A stretch of DNA of 64,000 bases, taken from the NCBI GenBank assembly GCA_013399305.1, contig VXAI01000090.1, positions 1,050,095 to 1,114,094 of the forward strand, read 5' to 3'. Source of the stretch: Rostratula benghalensis. Its lineage: Eukaryota > Chordata > Aves > Charadriiformes > Rostratulidae. The position numbers and the translations under genes are program-made. Positions 51,601-64,000 of the stretch are shown piece by piece; positions within the stretch are counted from its first letter, which is position 1, and every line of letters begins with the position of its first letter. The notes beneath the pieces were generated by a model. That model was given only the letters and a program-made list of their open reading frames with translations. It was not told the DNA's origin and searched no databases.

Positions 51601-54600
51601 TGTGTCACTTTGAAATTCTTTTTTGTGCTTGTACTTTATAATTTCTCCTCAGAAGATTCTGTCTGAATATGTGATACTAAATCAGAATTAATTGGCTTTT
51701 TTTAGGCAGAGCTCCAGATGTTCAGAGCTCAGTGGATGTTTGAGCTTGCCCCAGGTATGAGTTCTAGTGGGTTAGAAACTCTTCCATGCAGAGCATCTTC
51801 AAGAGGACCTGGAGTGAAGTCTGTAGATGCCAGAGTGAAACAGGAGATAGCAAAAGAAGAAAAGGTACAAAAAATAGATGTATAATTTGGGGTTTTTTTG
51901 TGTGTGTTACTATTGCAGTATAACTATCCTAAAAGCTAATGCTGAATGAAATGTGGAGAAATAACAGCGGTGACTAACCTGTTTTCTCCATACTAATGTC
52001 CTTCCCAATTCCTGCACTGATTTTTCTATTTTTTTATTCTGGCACTTCCCCAGTCTACTTTCTGAAAGACTGTAAGTAAGGGGCAAGCAGCAGGAACATG
52101 GATAGGTTTTTAACTGGGAATTTCGGTTATGGCTTGTAGCATGTGAATACGTCTTCTCATTCTAATTATGGAACTATTTTATTCATCTCCTTCATAAGGT
52201 ACAGTAGGTAAGATGAAAAATAATTCTAAGTCAAATGACAATGCAGTTGTATTTGTGCAGAATTTAAGAAGCATTCTGTGTAATTTATTGTGCAGGCTAA
52301 AGAGCTTTTCCTGAAGGCAGTGGAAGAAGAACAAAATGGAGCCCTTTATGAAGGTAATGTGGAAGTCTATGATGAACACCCTTATTGCAGAGGAATCTAA
52401 CTCTCTGAATTATATGCAAGACTGCATGATGCCAGTGAACTTAAACTGCAGGCTAATAGTAATTTGAGAGCTGAGTTATTTGCATAAGCAAACAAACTTG
52501 CTCCAAGAGGAGCCCTCACATCACAGTTCTAAGGTTGAGATGAAGCTAAAGTGAGATCAAGGAAGGAATTTCTAGCTTTCAGACAAAATGGCAGTATTTT
52601 GAAATTAGCAATTTAATGAAACAGTGGATTGTTTCTTCATATAGCATACTTCTTCATGTGAGTTTCGTAACAGTAATTAAGAGAGGCAATATGCTATGTT
52701 TCCTGAGCTTACAGTTTTCTTTGTTACACTTTGTACAGAACTACTTAACCCATAGAATGGTTTGTTGTTTGGTTTTTATTTTGGGTTGTTGTTTGGTTGG
52801 GGTTTTTGTTTGTTTGTTTTTAGTTTATACAGCACGCTAAGATAGCTTCTTTAAGAACTCCTGAAATGAATGTTTCAATTCGGCAGTCTTATTTTATGAG
52901 GTTTTCCATAAATATTTAAGATGCTTAGCTTGCTTGTCCTCTTGCTAGCAAAAATGGAAGTTCAAAGTTTTCTTTCTCATATTTAACTTTCAGAATACAT
53001 AGAGTAAGAAGCCCATCCTAACTTCAAGTCCTGTAGCTCGGTAGTGGAGATACCACCATATAATAACTGATGACTCAATTATTACACCAAGTCTTCTCTT
53101 TCTCTCATTAAAAAAAAGGAACACAGAACACATGTTACATCTGGCTCATCCACTAGAGGTTTTTGGCCACCCTGGTTAAAGTGCAGGTGCAAAATATGGC
53201 AGGATATGCAAAACTGAGAGCACTCTAGAAGCTCCTGAACTCAGCCACCTGTTGAGTCCAAAATTTCCATTTTCACATGGGAGTTTTCCGTCCCTCACAA
53301 GGGTTGTTGGTTGTTGTTCCAGATCTCAAACAAACTGAAAGAAATGTGAATCTCCAGTAGGTAATAAAATGAGTTGGTTCCGTGTCTAATTTATTATGTG
53401 CTTTTACGGGGAAAAAAATTACTTTAGGCTAAGGTATTTTGTGTATTTGGTGTAGAATTAAATGTACACTAAAAAAGATGTCAGAACTAAATGTGATACG
53501 TAATCTACCGTCTAGGAAATTGTGTGGTAGATTCTGAAGGTTCTTCATACCAACAGTTTACAAGTAAATAATAATTAAAAAAAAAAGTGAGAAAAGCCAT
53601 CTCTTTAAGCTTTGTGTATATAAAATGAAAGCTATAGCTTCATCTGCTTGAGTGCAGTCCTTCTGTGTTAAACACAGCAGTAGAGAAGTAGTAACATCTA
53701 ACAGAGTTACATTCAGAACGGTGTTTTAGCCTTCTGGATTGCATGAGTATGAACACATTCTGTCCCAGTCTAATTTGATTTGAGACTTAAAGAAACAAAC
53801 CAAAACCCTTTCTACACGTCCATTTGTCTGAGACCTCAGAGACACAGCCCTGCACCAGACATAGATATATTGCTGAGCACATGTTGGGACATCTGTTTTC
53901 AAACCACACTCTTATCTGGTCACCAGAATCCAAGTGACATTTCAGCCTGCTTCTGAAATCTGCTGATACCTGAGGTTTGTGAGGCAGTTCTGTGCAGTAG
54001 CATGTTCCTGTTTAAGTACAGTACAGGCCTTGCTGCAGGATTAAATGCTAAAGTTGAGACTGATCTGTTGAGTTGGCTGCTGGTATTCATCTTCACCAGC
54101 CAAAGGATACTACTTGACAGTCACTGTCCCTGATGTGAAGTCAAAGAAATAGCAATGCTTACCTGCTGCAGACTCTTTAAAGTGTCAAATTCTGAGCTTC
54201 AAACTCACTGATATTTTATTTTGGGTTTGATTTTATTTTTAAGGGTTCAAACAGAGGGATAGTTGCCCTCTGGCCTTGGTATCACCCTGATATGCAGAAT
54301 GCAGAGAGACATACAAATACATACATGATCTTAATACAGGCATTAAAACAGGCTGAATGTACATACAGCGGATCCACGTAAATTAAGAAGGATCTGCAGA
54401 GTTAACTCAGAAGAAAGACATTCTGCAGCTTAAATAACCATTCACAGAATCACAGACTATCAGGGATTGGAAGGGACCTTGAAAGATCGTCTAGTCCAAT
54501 CCCCCTGCCAGAGCAGGAACACCTAGATCAGGTCACACCATTCCTCCCCACAGGGTGATACTCATGGGCTTGATTCTCTGTTCAGTGTTTGTAGCATCTT

Positions 54601-57600
54601 TGGAGTGTTAAAGGCAGAAGTACTTTCACTGTGCACTAAAAGAAGCCCAGTCTGTCAGTTTTTTCTTCATGTCCCGTAGTCTCATGCTTGTTATCCTCCA
54701 GTCAGATTCCTCACCCTTGGTACTACAGCACCTGGCTTCTGTGCTTTCTCTGGTTTCCAGGGTTTTACCATGATGGAATTTACTTGATAGGTGTCTATTG
54801 TTGACGTTTTAAAAGTACAACAGTATTTTCTTGACCTTTTCCACCTTTTTAATATTATGTGTGTCTGAATGACTGTCTGTATTATACCAGGTACCTTCAT
54901 AATTTTTCAAATTCTCTGTTACGTTCCTCATGGTTACTTATGAGGAACTTACTTATTTTTGGCTTGTTGAGAAAGCTTTGTAAGTACTGGCCAACAAATG
55001 AAATCAGGACTTTTTTAATGGTTCAGTGTAAAATATTGTACTCCATAACCAAATTAGTAGTGGTTAAGGTAAATCTGTAAAAGCTGAGACACATCTAAGA
55101 GAGGTCTTTATTCTGAAAGAGTACATGAAGTTTTTGGTTTTGAAAATAGGTGCTTACTGTGCCTTCACAATGAATTTAAACCTAATCAGTTTAGACTAAA
55201 TAATTACTAGGAAAGGGCATTTTCCACCTGTTTAGAGCTTTTAGCTGAAGCCATCTTCTGAGGAAAAAAAGTATTTGCTTTGCTGAGATAGTATAGGCAT
55301 GAGACATATTTAAGATTTAAACCTTTATTTTCAGCCATCAAATTTTACCGTTTAGCCATGCAGCTTGTACCTGACATAGAGTTTAAGATCAACTATACCC
55401 GGTCCCCAGATGGTGATGGAGTTGGAAAGAGGTGGTAAGTATGGAAATTTACTAATTAAGTTTATAAGAGTTCTGGAACGTGAAATTTTATATCTAAAGC
55501 ATGTGAATGCTCCACAGTGACATGCAGTTGTAGGCCTCTAACATTTGGAAAACTTGTCTACTTTAATTTGAATAAACTGCTTCATAGGAAGCTTAGAGGT
55601 GGATTAGTCTGAGGAGGACTTTTCTCTGCTGTAGTTCAGAGAATGTCACAGGCTTATTTGGAGCTGGTTAAATTCAAGTGGAAGGATTACAAATAGTTAT
55701 GTTGTTACTTAAAAAAATAAGAAAGGAAGAAAGCATCAGTCACTTTATTGCTTTTGACTTCCAGTCTTCAGGTATATGAGTTACACATTTAGGATCATCT
55801 ACAAAACTGTAGATGGCAAGAAGATGGATTAGCAAAAGCTTTGTACTGGGAGGTATGCATTGTAGATAAGGATGGGACTTCACTACTCTTCGTGTGCTGA
55901 TTAACACAGCCATATGGGAACATTTCTGATAAGTAAAGCAATGCATTTAGAAGCTCACAGATTGTAATGCCAGTAGTCCTGTCTTTCCTCATGGCAAGCA
56001 TCCGAACAGCACTGCCTCAGCACACCAAATGCACAGTGCCTTCAGGTTGACCTAAGTTGAGCCCAAGACCTGAGGACAGGATTCAGGTTAGGGCCAAAAC
56101 TTCTGGTATAGCTCAGATAGCATAGTGAAGACAAGCTTATGACACAGAGCTTCCAAATTCACTGCTTAAAACATGCTGGAAACAATGATATTGAATGAGG
56201 GTAAGACAGTGGATTGATGCCAAGATAAGGACATCTGTTGGTATGTTTTGTCAAGTATCACAGTGTTGGCATTACCCCTTTTCCAGTGTTGAGGATAACA
56301 AAGAGGATGACCAAATGGCTGATCTCCTATCGGAATTCCAGCAGCAGTTAGCTCTTCAGGAATCTTCAGTCAAACTTTGTCAGCCTGAGGTTGATGTCAG
56401 CCAGACCCATATCTCAGGTATGAGATGAAAATACACTGTAAGAGTTCAGAGGCACAATCTGTAGAGATTTCTCCCTCTGACTGTATTAAAACATTTGTCT
56501 ACTACATTCTAAAGCCACCTTTAAAGAAATGTACACAGTATCTTTTTATTTACTTTTTATAGTTAGACATAAAGGAAAAAAAAATCATCAAACAGATCTT
56601 TTCCTCATATGTGATTTTGCCTTTATTGCACAAACTTTTCCATGTTGTACTACTACTGAGTTTTTCAGCATCAGCATCATAGTTAAAAGTAGCAACTTCT
56701 AGAAACTTGACTTGCTGAAGTAAGTGTATCCCAGTTTTTCTCCCTGTTAATTTGGAAAAAGAGAAATGTGGGATTGTTTTTTTTTGTTTACAAATTTTTA
56801 TAACGATTCTTAAGTGTGAGGAAGAGACAGTAGTTCTGTGAAGAATCTGCATGTTCACACTTCCTGTTTTTACCTGATTCTGTATCAGATTTTTACAAGT
56901 ACCTTTTCAGGTTCAGCAAGACTATGTGACATAGATAGAAAGGCTTCTTCCAAAGGTTAATAATTTTCAGTGCTTCAGTTCTAGGGTAGCCATCCTGAGA
57001 CTTCCTTATGATATCTAAATTGTATAGAGTGTATGTAGTCTATAAACTCTCTTAAGATCAGGTGCCTCTAAAGCATGTGTATTTTGCATCCCAAATTATC
57101 AGTTGCTCTTGGAAATCTTGGCCCGATCTCCTGTTCTGCTCAAGGAATGAAAATAAAGCAAATGCTTTACTTGCTTATATATACATGCAAGCTGTTCAAA
57201 TCAAAACATAAAACAGGATTTGTTTTTTATTTAATTTTAACAGCTGTAGCATTGTACACTTGGGGAAGCATCTTTTCATTTTTTGCCAGTAAAGTCAAGA
57301 CGTTGTAGACATTGCTATAAAGTAACCATCAACATCATCATCAAATCATCAAAATCAGGAGATGTCTCTTTTGAGCAGCAATCTTAGTCTCTTTCTAGTT
57401 TTATTTTTTGCTTTCCTGCCAGTCCTGTATTACAGTATCTTTGTTTACCAACTCCTTTATAGCAGAGTGAAAACTTAAAATCCTGATGTCTGCTTCAGAA
57501 GTTAGTAGGCTGGAAGGGATTCCTCTTGGTCACCACAGCAATGCAATAGTCACAGACCTCAGCAGCCCAAGCAAAACTGAAACAACATGAGGCAATGGAT

Positions 57601-60600
57601 TTGGCTGAATTGGTTTCCTGTATTCCTTTATACATTTTATTGACATTCATAATCTTAGAATATTAGTTAAACCTTAGTACAGGACAGGATCAGACCTCTG
57701 GAATGTAACTGGATGTATTTACTCCCCCTCCCCAGTATATAAGCAATTTATCATAGTAATTGTTTTTTTCTCTTTTACTCAAGGAAGGGTTAGGACAAAG
57801 ATAGCATTCTTCACTGGAAATACTATAATATTTCTCCTACAAGTTGTGCCCAGTATCTGAAAACAAAGTGTTTTAACAATCCCTAGTTTACTAGAAACTT
57901 TAAAATGTGGATGGTAAGGTAGATAATCAAAGACTTTGACTGACCAGTGACTGTCAGAATGGAAGATGTATACCTTTTAGAACTAGTAGCAGGTTTTTAA
58001 GGCTTTGTATCTTCCATTCTGTTAAGACACTAGGAATTCACATACCAAAGATTTGGTAAATCCTAAATTGCCAGAGACCTGTTTTGTACCTTGTAGCAAT
58101 AAATGCATCTGCACAACTTTTGTTTAATTTAATGGTTGGAAGTGCAGACAATATAGCAAATTTATGACTTCACAATAATAAAACACAAGGTTCATGATAG
58201 GAGATGTATGTTAAATGAATACAGAAACTGGTGCCCAATGACATGTACATTCTTTTTATCATGTTCATGTTCTGAAATATGAAACTTCAGTTCAATCAAA
58301 TTTTATATAGTAAAAAACAGTCTAATTGGATTTGTGTGAGTGCAGTAGCACAGCATTTTTTGGTAAAAATCAGAATTCTGTTGAATTGTGGTCTCTACCA
58401 TGGCATTTACAGGCAGTTACTGTTTAATGTACCTTTGTGCCACTCAGCTATTTTTTTCCATTTGATTGCAAAGCAGTTATACAAACTAAAATCATCAAGT
58501 CTTATGTGCATGTGGTGATACAGTTCAAGCCATAGGCTCTGGAAAGCAGCAGTAGTTGAAAATAAATGAAGTGTAATTCCTGATGCTATAACATTAGTAA
58601 ACAAGATTGTACACAACTGAAACAACAGAGATAACTTGGGGAGGCAGAAAGTTATCAGAAAGAGTTTTGGCTTACTTTCCCACTGAATTTTTAATGCTAG
58701 GAAAATTATTACATGATCCTGTGGAGCTTTGTTGAAGATTCCATTGGAAAAAGTTGTTCAACAGTGCTGTGTGATACCTTTTTCAATCACTGCACCTGTA
58801 CCACAAAATATAGTGATATCATACCAGTTTCATAGTAGATAGGTTGTTCTTAGGACCTCTTATCAAATACTGAACCTCACCTGAACTTATGTAGCTCATC
58901 ACGCAAAGGTAACATTACATTTTAAGGCAGTTTCAAGAAAATACTGCTTTTCAGGCACTGTGGATGTGCAATGTATATGTGGAATTTTTGGTGTAACACC
59001 TTACAGTTGTGGATATTTGCAGTCTAAGACTATGTTTTATTCTATCATGCACTTTTATCCTAATGCTTTTTCAACACGATTTTTGTTCTTCCTTTATGTG
59101 ACCTTTTTCTAATATATAGTAACTTTTAAAATTAAATATTTTTTTTGTTGTTGTTTGTTTCCTGGCAGCTGAATACAATGTGAAAAAGTAGGATTTTTTA
59201 TGGAAAGTCAAAACTTCAGTAATGATCAAACTTGGAGTAAGGTTGTAAGCTCTTGATTTACAGGTTATCATCTAACAAAGACTTCTTTTTTCTTTTCTCT
59301 TGGCAGCGTTGCCTATGGAAGTGCTAATGTACATTTTCCGATGGGTGGTTTCAAGTGACTTGGACCTAAGATCATTAGAGCAATTAGCTCTTGTTTGTCG
59401 AGGATTTTACATTTGTGCCAGGTATTGTAGATAATTTATGTAGAGTGAAGCTGCTTTCTGCTCTAAGGAACTAAACAGAGCCTTTTTTATGCTTAAGCAT
59501 ATGTAAACAGTATGTAGAAGTGGATAATAAATCCATAGAGCAAAAGCAAAATTGCCTGTGTTGGAAAGGTGGTTGTTGTTTATTGGGTTGGTTTTGGTTT
59601 TGTTGGTTTGTTGGGGTTTTTTTTGCTTTAGGCTGCTATTTGTATATATAGGACTGTTGTGCTTATTCTTCCCATGGCAATTTTCATATTACGCTCCTCA
59701 CGGTGCTAAGAAGCTTTTGAACACACCACTAAATGGTATGTCAGATAGAGGACTTGACTGAAAAAAAAAAAATGTTGCTAAAAGTCTAACTTGCTCTATT
59801 TTGTTTGAAAGTCAGAGTTGCAAGGTCTCCAAAATCAAATTTCTTGTGTTGTTATCCTTTTATGGCCACACAGAAGTGCCAGGCTGCTGCAATGCTCTTG
59901 TTCTGTACTTGGCTGAAAATGGCATTGTGTTCTTGAATTTTACTGGGAGGAGGAAGTGTTTTTGAAGTGCTCCAGGATTAAGTAAATTAGTCAATGATTT
60001 CAAAGTATGGGCTATTGTTGTTAAAGAAGGTTTCTTTCAGTTGCATCCAAACTAAATAATGGAGTGGGCTACTTTGATATATAATAGCTAAATAAGGTTT
60101 GCAGGAGACTTATGGGGTTTGCTTTTTTCTCATTTTCACTAGAGATCCTGAAATCTGGCATCAGGTCTGTTTGAAAATATGGGGCAGGAGCTGCAATAAA
60201 CTTGTTCCATATACCTCTTGGAGGGAAATGTTCCTGGAAAGGCCTCGTGTTCGATTTGATGGTAAGATGTGCTTTTGGAAACAGGTATTTTTTTTACTGC
60301 ATGGAACCATGACAGAAGCAATCCCATGGGTTTTCTGTTTGTGATGTTGTTAGATCTAATATGAATTTGTTTGGGCTTTTGAATCTGTAGAATTTCAGCA
60401 AAGAGAAGGGAAGGGTGCAAGCGACAAAATTAAAAACTTTCATCTATTTAAGTAACAAAAGTGAACTCAAAAGTTTTAGATTATTGGCTTTTTGGTCTTA
60501 AATATTTTATGTACTTAAGTTTTGTTTGTGCACTTAACATCTTCCTTTCCTGCAGGTGTATACATCAGCAAGACAAAATACATACGTCAAGGCGAACAAT

Positions 60601-63507
60601 CTCTTGATGGTTTCTATAGAGCGTGGCACCAAGTGGAATATTACAGGTAGAACTGTAGTACAATGAGTGAGTGAAATGTTTCTCTCTCCTAAGTTCTTTA
60701 AATCCAGCCCTTGATATCACAAACATTAAGTATTCTTTTTGTTCAGTGGACCTACTACAGTGTGTAAAGCTGTGCATATTTTTTTGAGAATAGGTCTTAA
60801 GAAATAGGATTTATTATGATAATTAGAGATGGGCTAGAAGCACATTTCATCCTCAGTTATACCAGTTCACACTGATAAAACAAACTGTAACAACAGTAAT
60901 ATCCATCCACAAATTTCTTTTCCCAAGTCACTTCTGCTTTACATTTCTCTTTTCAGCAAAGGGAAAACAAGTGATTGTACAAGAATTATCTTTGAACTTA
61001 TTTGTAACCAATTGTAAAGAATCAAGTGGTTGGGCCTTTCAACCTGCTGTAAATACCTTGCCATTTATTTCCTTGGCCTGTATTTCTGCTGTTCTTCACT
61101 GTGCATTTCCCAGCTTTTATTGTTCCATTCTGCTGGCCCTCCTCAGGCTGGAAACCATTAACAGAAGTCATTGAATCTCGTGGCTATTTCTATATTCTCA
61201 CAAGCATCAGCACAGTATCTGAGTGCTGTACAAATTGCTCAGATAACAGAACCTAAAAAAGTCCGTATGACGATGTCCCTTCTGTACTGATACTGTAATT
61301 AAGATTTTGTTGCATTTGCCTCCATGCTAGGAATGGAGAAATGTAGTCAGTTCAGTTTTGATTCCAGAGTAGCCTTCTTACTTCAGTTAGAGGTGGCAAA
61401 ACTCCTGAACTTCTGCCCTCTTTCATAACTCTTCATAACTTGATTTCCTAATCTTCAAAACTTGCTTTTGATCTCTGATCTCTTTTTTTCTGTTATAATA
61501 TGTGTGAAGAAATATGTGTTCAAATACTATTCCCTATTAAGGTCTCCATCCTTCTGAGAAACATCCTTTGATTAAAAAGATAAAAAACAAACAACAGAAA
61601 AAGAATGTTTTTTAGGTTTGCAATGCGTAATTATATTTTTGCAGGTATTTGAGATTCTTTCCAGATGGTCAAGTTATGATGTTGACAACTCCTGAAGATC
61701 CTCAGTCCATAGTTCCTCGCTTACGGACTAAAAATACAAGGTTACTGAAGTAAAATATTTGGCTCTACAGTTTTAACCTTGCTATTACCTGGCAATTTGT
61801 ATTTACTTTTGTCTTATATTCTTTATCCTGGCTTAGCAAAGCAAGTTTAAAAACACAGTGTTATTTATGTTGTGTTACAGATGTTTGTAGTTCTCTTTTG
61901 AGAACTACACAAAATAGGGTCTCTATGCAAAGATATCTTTCATTTTAAGGTCTTGTAATTAGATTTCCTTTGCAGGTTATGTGATTTTAGACTTTGAAAA
62001 GAAGTAGATGGGAGAATGTGTGTTACTAGCTTGGTGGGTTAGAATTCATGTAAAGATACTATTTTGTTCTTGACTGCTTTCTCACACGTCCTTGACTGTT
62101 TGAAGTAAAGTGAAGATGTTGGTGGGATATGACTAAATTATTTTTGAATTTCTTTTTGATGTTTGCACGAAAGAAAATAATTTGTGACTTCAGAACAGGT
62201 TAGAGCTGTCCAGCAGAAGTCTGAAAATATGTAGCAGTAGGCTAGGCAGAACTGGCTAACATATCTTTACTGTCTGACCTGGGAAAATGAAAAGCAACCC
62301 TCCAAAATGTTTTCATCCTTTCGTATCATCAAGTTTAGTAAATGCAAATAAAAAAAAGTATCCTTGGTTATAATGTATAGTCAGTCTTCTTTTCATTCTT
62401 CATTCTTTTCATTCTTTTGAGAAAGGGGGTATTTTTATGCCTTTGACGCTATCCCCCTCTTCACTTTTCAGAACGGATGCAATCTTGCTTGGCCATTATC
62501 GCCTTTCCCAGGAAACGGACAATCAAACCAAAGTATTTGCTGTAATAATGAAGAAAAAGGAAGAGGTAGGTAGCAAAACAGAATAGAGGACAAATAGTTT
62601 AAGAAGGGGCCTTTTTAGTAAGTTGTTTCTCAGACTGAAGATTTTGAAGGCTCCTGAAGTTTGCAATTACACCAGAGAATTAAAAAAAAAAAGAATTCCT
62701 ATTTTTAATTNNNNNNNNNNNNNNNNNNNNNNNNNNNNNNNNNNNNNNNNNNNNNNNNNNNNNNNNNNNNNNNNNNNNNNCCCCCATCTGTGATCTGTGA
62801 TAATCTTTTTATTATACAGATAAATATCTAGTTCATGTTTGAGCAATGGTTCTCCCCCTTAGGCTGAATTGTAGTGTGTGCTGCTATTAAGAGTTGGTTA
62901 ACATTGTTAACAAACCAAAGGGAAGGATGAAAAGGTCATTTTCTGATACCAGTTTTGCCACATAAACACAGTGTGTGTGGTTATGTTCCACAGAAATAAA
63001 TAAAACTCCATAAGGCATATTTGATAATTGAACTCTGAATGGTTTGGTCAACAAACTTACATCACAAGAAATTCAGATTAACAAAGTGTCTGTCAAGAGA
63101 AACTTGTTAGATGTGATCCACTACTCCACAGTGAGTGTGCATAGACTGGGTGGTGTCCTCCACACTTACCTTACTTTCTGTGAAAACTTCTGTAATTAAC
63201 ATGTAAATTGGCATATTTTCAAGGAATACACCAGTACTTACTTTTAAGTACGAGAGTTTAACAATCTGTCCTCACAGTTACTTAGGCCTCAGCGTAAGTA
63301 GTTGCACAGTGTGTTCATTGCAGGTCATGAAACTTCTTTTCTCTTTGTGCAGAAACCAATTGACTACCACAAATACAGGTATTTCCGCCGTGTTCCTGTG
63401 CAAGAAACAGATCACAGTTTTCATGTAGGGCTGCAGTTGTGCTCCAGTGGGCGCCAGAGGTTCAACAAACTTGTCTGGATACATCATTCCTGTCACATAA
63501 CTCACAA
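45601..63507 (+). CDS. FBXO9: F-box only protein 9, 3' end outside the window
   Basis: Substrate-recognition subunit of an SCF (SKP1-CUL1-F-box) ubiquitin ligase; in mammals it targets TTI1 and TELO2 of the mTOR pathway. Exon 1 ends with the ATG itself (45601-45603, A at -3). Further coding exons: 50642-50719, 51706-51864, 52296-52353, 55335-55434, 56287-56417, 59307-59421, 60143-60261, 60556-60646, 61645-61740, 62472-62565 and 63353-63507. All are GT-AG and in phase, giving 399 codons plus 2 nt. The N-terminus [11 protein letters not shown] matches mammals. A TPR-like segment covers about residues 81-115 ([20 protein letters not shown]). The F-box starts at about residue 177 ([20 protein letters not shown]). 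A conserved C-terminal domain includes [16 protein letters not shown] and HHSCHIT. The last exon, about 36 residues in human, lies beyond the right edge. Confidence 0.97.
45604..49145 (+). other. FBXO9 intron 1, left part
   Basis: Past the CpG island the sequence is AT-rich and unremarkable up to the CR1 pair. No exon or RNA gene is seen. The intron starts GTGAGC and ends at 50641. Confidence 0.6.
49146..49735 (-). mobile_element. CR1 LINE 3' fragment, antisense, in FBXO9 intron 1
   Basis: It opens with ATAGAATCATAAAATGG, the reverse of a CR1 3' end. It continues through GGGACCTCTAGGGTCATCTA and GGGCAACCTGTTCCAGTGTT to the ORF2 tail (CTCCAGGAGGGGTCTCACCA). It is well preserved and relatively long at about 590 bp. 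Confidence 0.95.
49915..50454 (+). mobile_element. CR1 LINE 3' fragment, sense, in FBXO9 intron 1
   Basis: About 540 bp reading [22 protein letters not shown] and then [20 protein letters not shown], the CR1 ORF2 tail. It ends with the 8-bp CR1 terminal repeat (ATTCTATGATTCTATGA). With the antisense copy 180 bases to the left it forms an inverted pair with 3' ends outward. Confidence 0.95.
51755..51763 (+). promoter_or_regulatory. Strong cryptic splice donor inside FBXO9 exon 3
   Basis: CCCCAG followed by GTATGAGT lies 49 bases into the 159-bp exon. It fits the donor consensus better than the donor that must be used at the exon end (AAAAG followed by GTACAAAA). Use of it would join to exon 4 out of frame. 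Confidence 0.55.
54443..54560 (-). mobile_element. Short CR1 LINE 3' fragment, antisense, in FBXO9 intron 4
   Basis: CACAGAATCACAGACTATCA followed by GGGATTGGAAGGGACCTTG, a GTCTAGTCCAA block and CCCCCTGCC: the reverse of the last 120 or so bases of a CR1 element. Strongly 5' truncated. Confidence 0.85.
62711..62780. other. Assembly gap of 70 N
   Basis: Lies in the FBXO9 intron between exons 11 and 12. An A-rich run and AT-rich sequence lie on its left and CCCCC on its right. The missing length is unknown. The flanking exons are intact and in phase, so no coding sequence need be missing. Confidence 0.95.
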
Positions 63508-64000
63508 GTAAGTAAATGGGGAATAAGACCAAATACTTAAAACACAGGAACACAGTTGCCATTAATTTGTCCAGTACTAAGTACAGAAGATGTAAAGACA
63601 GACTTACGAGGCTTTACCTGAAAACAGTAGCTGGTCCTGATTTGATAGATCATAATGAACTTTTAGTTTAGGAAATTCCCAGATTTTAGTAACTTTTTAT
63701 AACGGTATGGGAAGTTTCCTAAGTAGAAGAGCTGCAGCATTTTAGCCATTTAAAGGGTTTGTGCACCGTGTTGGAATGATTGCAGAACTGCATCAGGGTT
63801 GAATGACTTAACGTGGTGCCAGTAAAGTCGTATGGAAAACACAGATTCGTTAATGTCTATTTCTTTTCCTCTGGGGGTGTGTGTGCTCCAAATTTCTGCA
63901 CCCATCATGTGAGAGCTGTAGTGTTTATGAACTATATAATCCAGCAGAGCCAAGTATGGGCATGGAGCAGCTGTTCTGATCACAGACCAAACAAGAGATG
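63508..64000 (+). other. FBXO9 intron 12, incomplete
   Basis: Starts GTAAGT after the last visible exon and runs to the window edge. The expected last coding exon (about 36 residues, ending in a FARVRSYT-like stretch in mammals) is not found here. Confidence 0.8.

Noticed and set aside
57335..57356. CATCATCATC run as a possible functional repeat
   Set aside because: Short, imperfect triplet microsatellite in an intron with no other signal.

Overview
The window is nuclear DNA of a bird. The protein-coding genes are split into vertebrate-type exons with GT-AG introns. The interspersed repeats are mostly CR1 LINE fragments, the dominant avian LINE, plus avian-type ERV LTR remnants. The encoded GST closely resembles chicken alpha-class GST as I remember it but is not identical, and the LTR type is one I associate with Neoaves. 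I therefore infer a non-chicken, probably neoavian draft assembly with two N gaps (8462-8486 and 62711-62780). I cannot name the species.

Layout: (1) 1-9.4 kb has no intact gene. It holds a decayed exon-4-like copy of an alpha-class GST (7284-7401), an LTR-like fragment (about 7860-8100) and an antisense CR1 with a microsatellite gap. (2) 9.46-16.6 kb is a complete six-coding-exon alpha-class glutathione S-transferase gene on the minus strand (229 aa). Its 5' noncoding part probably reaches a CpG-rich stretch at 18.9-19.36 kb. (3) 19606-19934 (+) is the 7SK small nuclear RNA gene with its type 3 RNA polymerase III promoter (DSE, PSE, TATA). (4) About 20.8-43.3 kb is CILK1 (ICK), a minus-strand MAK-family kinase gene with 13 coding exons (623 aa). 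One intron has a GC-AG boundary, and an ERV LTR with a CR1 nested inside it lies in another. (5) 42.7-45.9 kb is a GC-rich head-to-head promoter region. It includes three ACTAC..TCCCAG (ZNF143/SBS-type) motifs next to FBXO9 exon 1. (6) From 45.6 kb to the right edge is FBXO9 (+), with 12 of its coding exons; the last coding exon lies outside the window.

The order and strands GST-alpha(-), 7SK(+), CILK1(-), FBXO9(+) match the human 6p12 arrangement GSTA4, RN7SK, ICK/CILK1, FBXO9. This supports orthology of the whole block and shows that the 7SK gene is the functional locus, not one of the many dispersed pseudogenes. The genes are neighbours rather than a pathway: detoxification (GST), control of P-TEFb (7SK), a ciliary kinase (CILK1) and an SCF substrate adaptor (FBXO9). 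I found no sign of a previously undescribed system. The most useful observations concern promoter architecture, splice sites, nested repeats and a GST relic.
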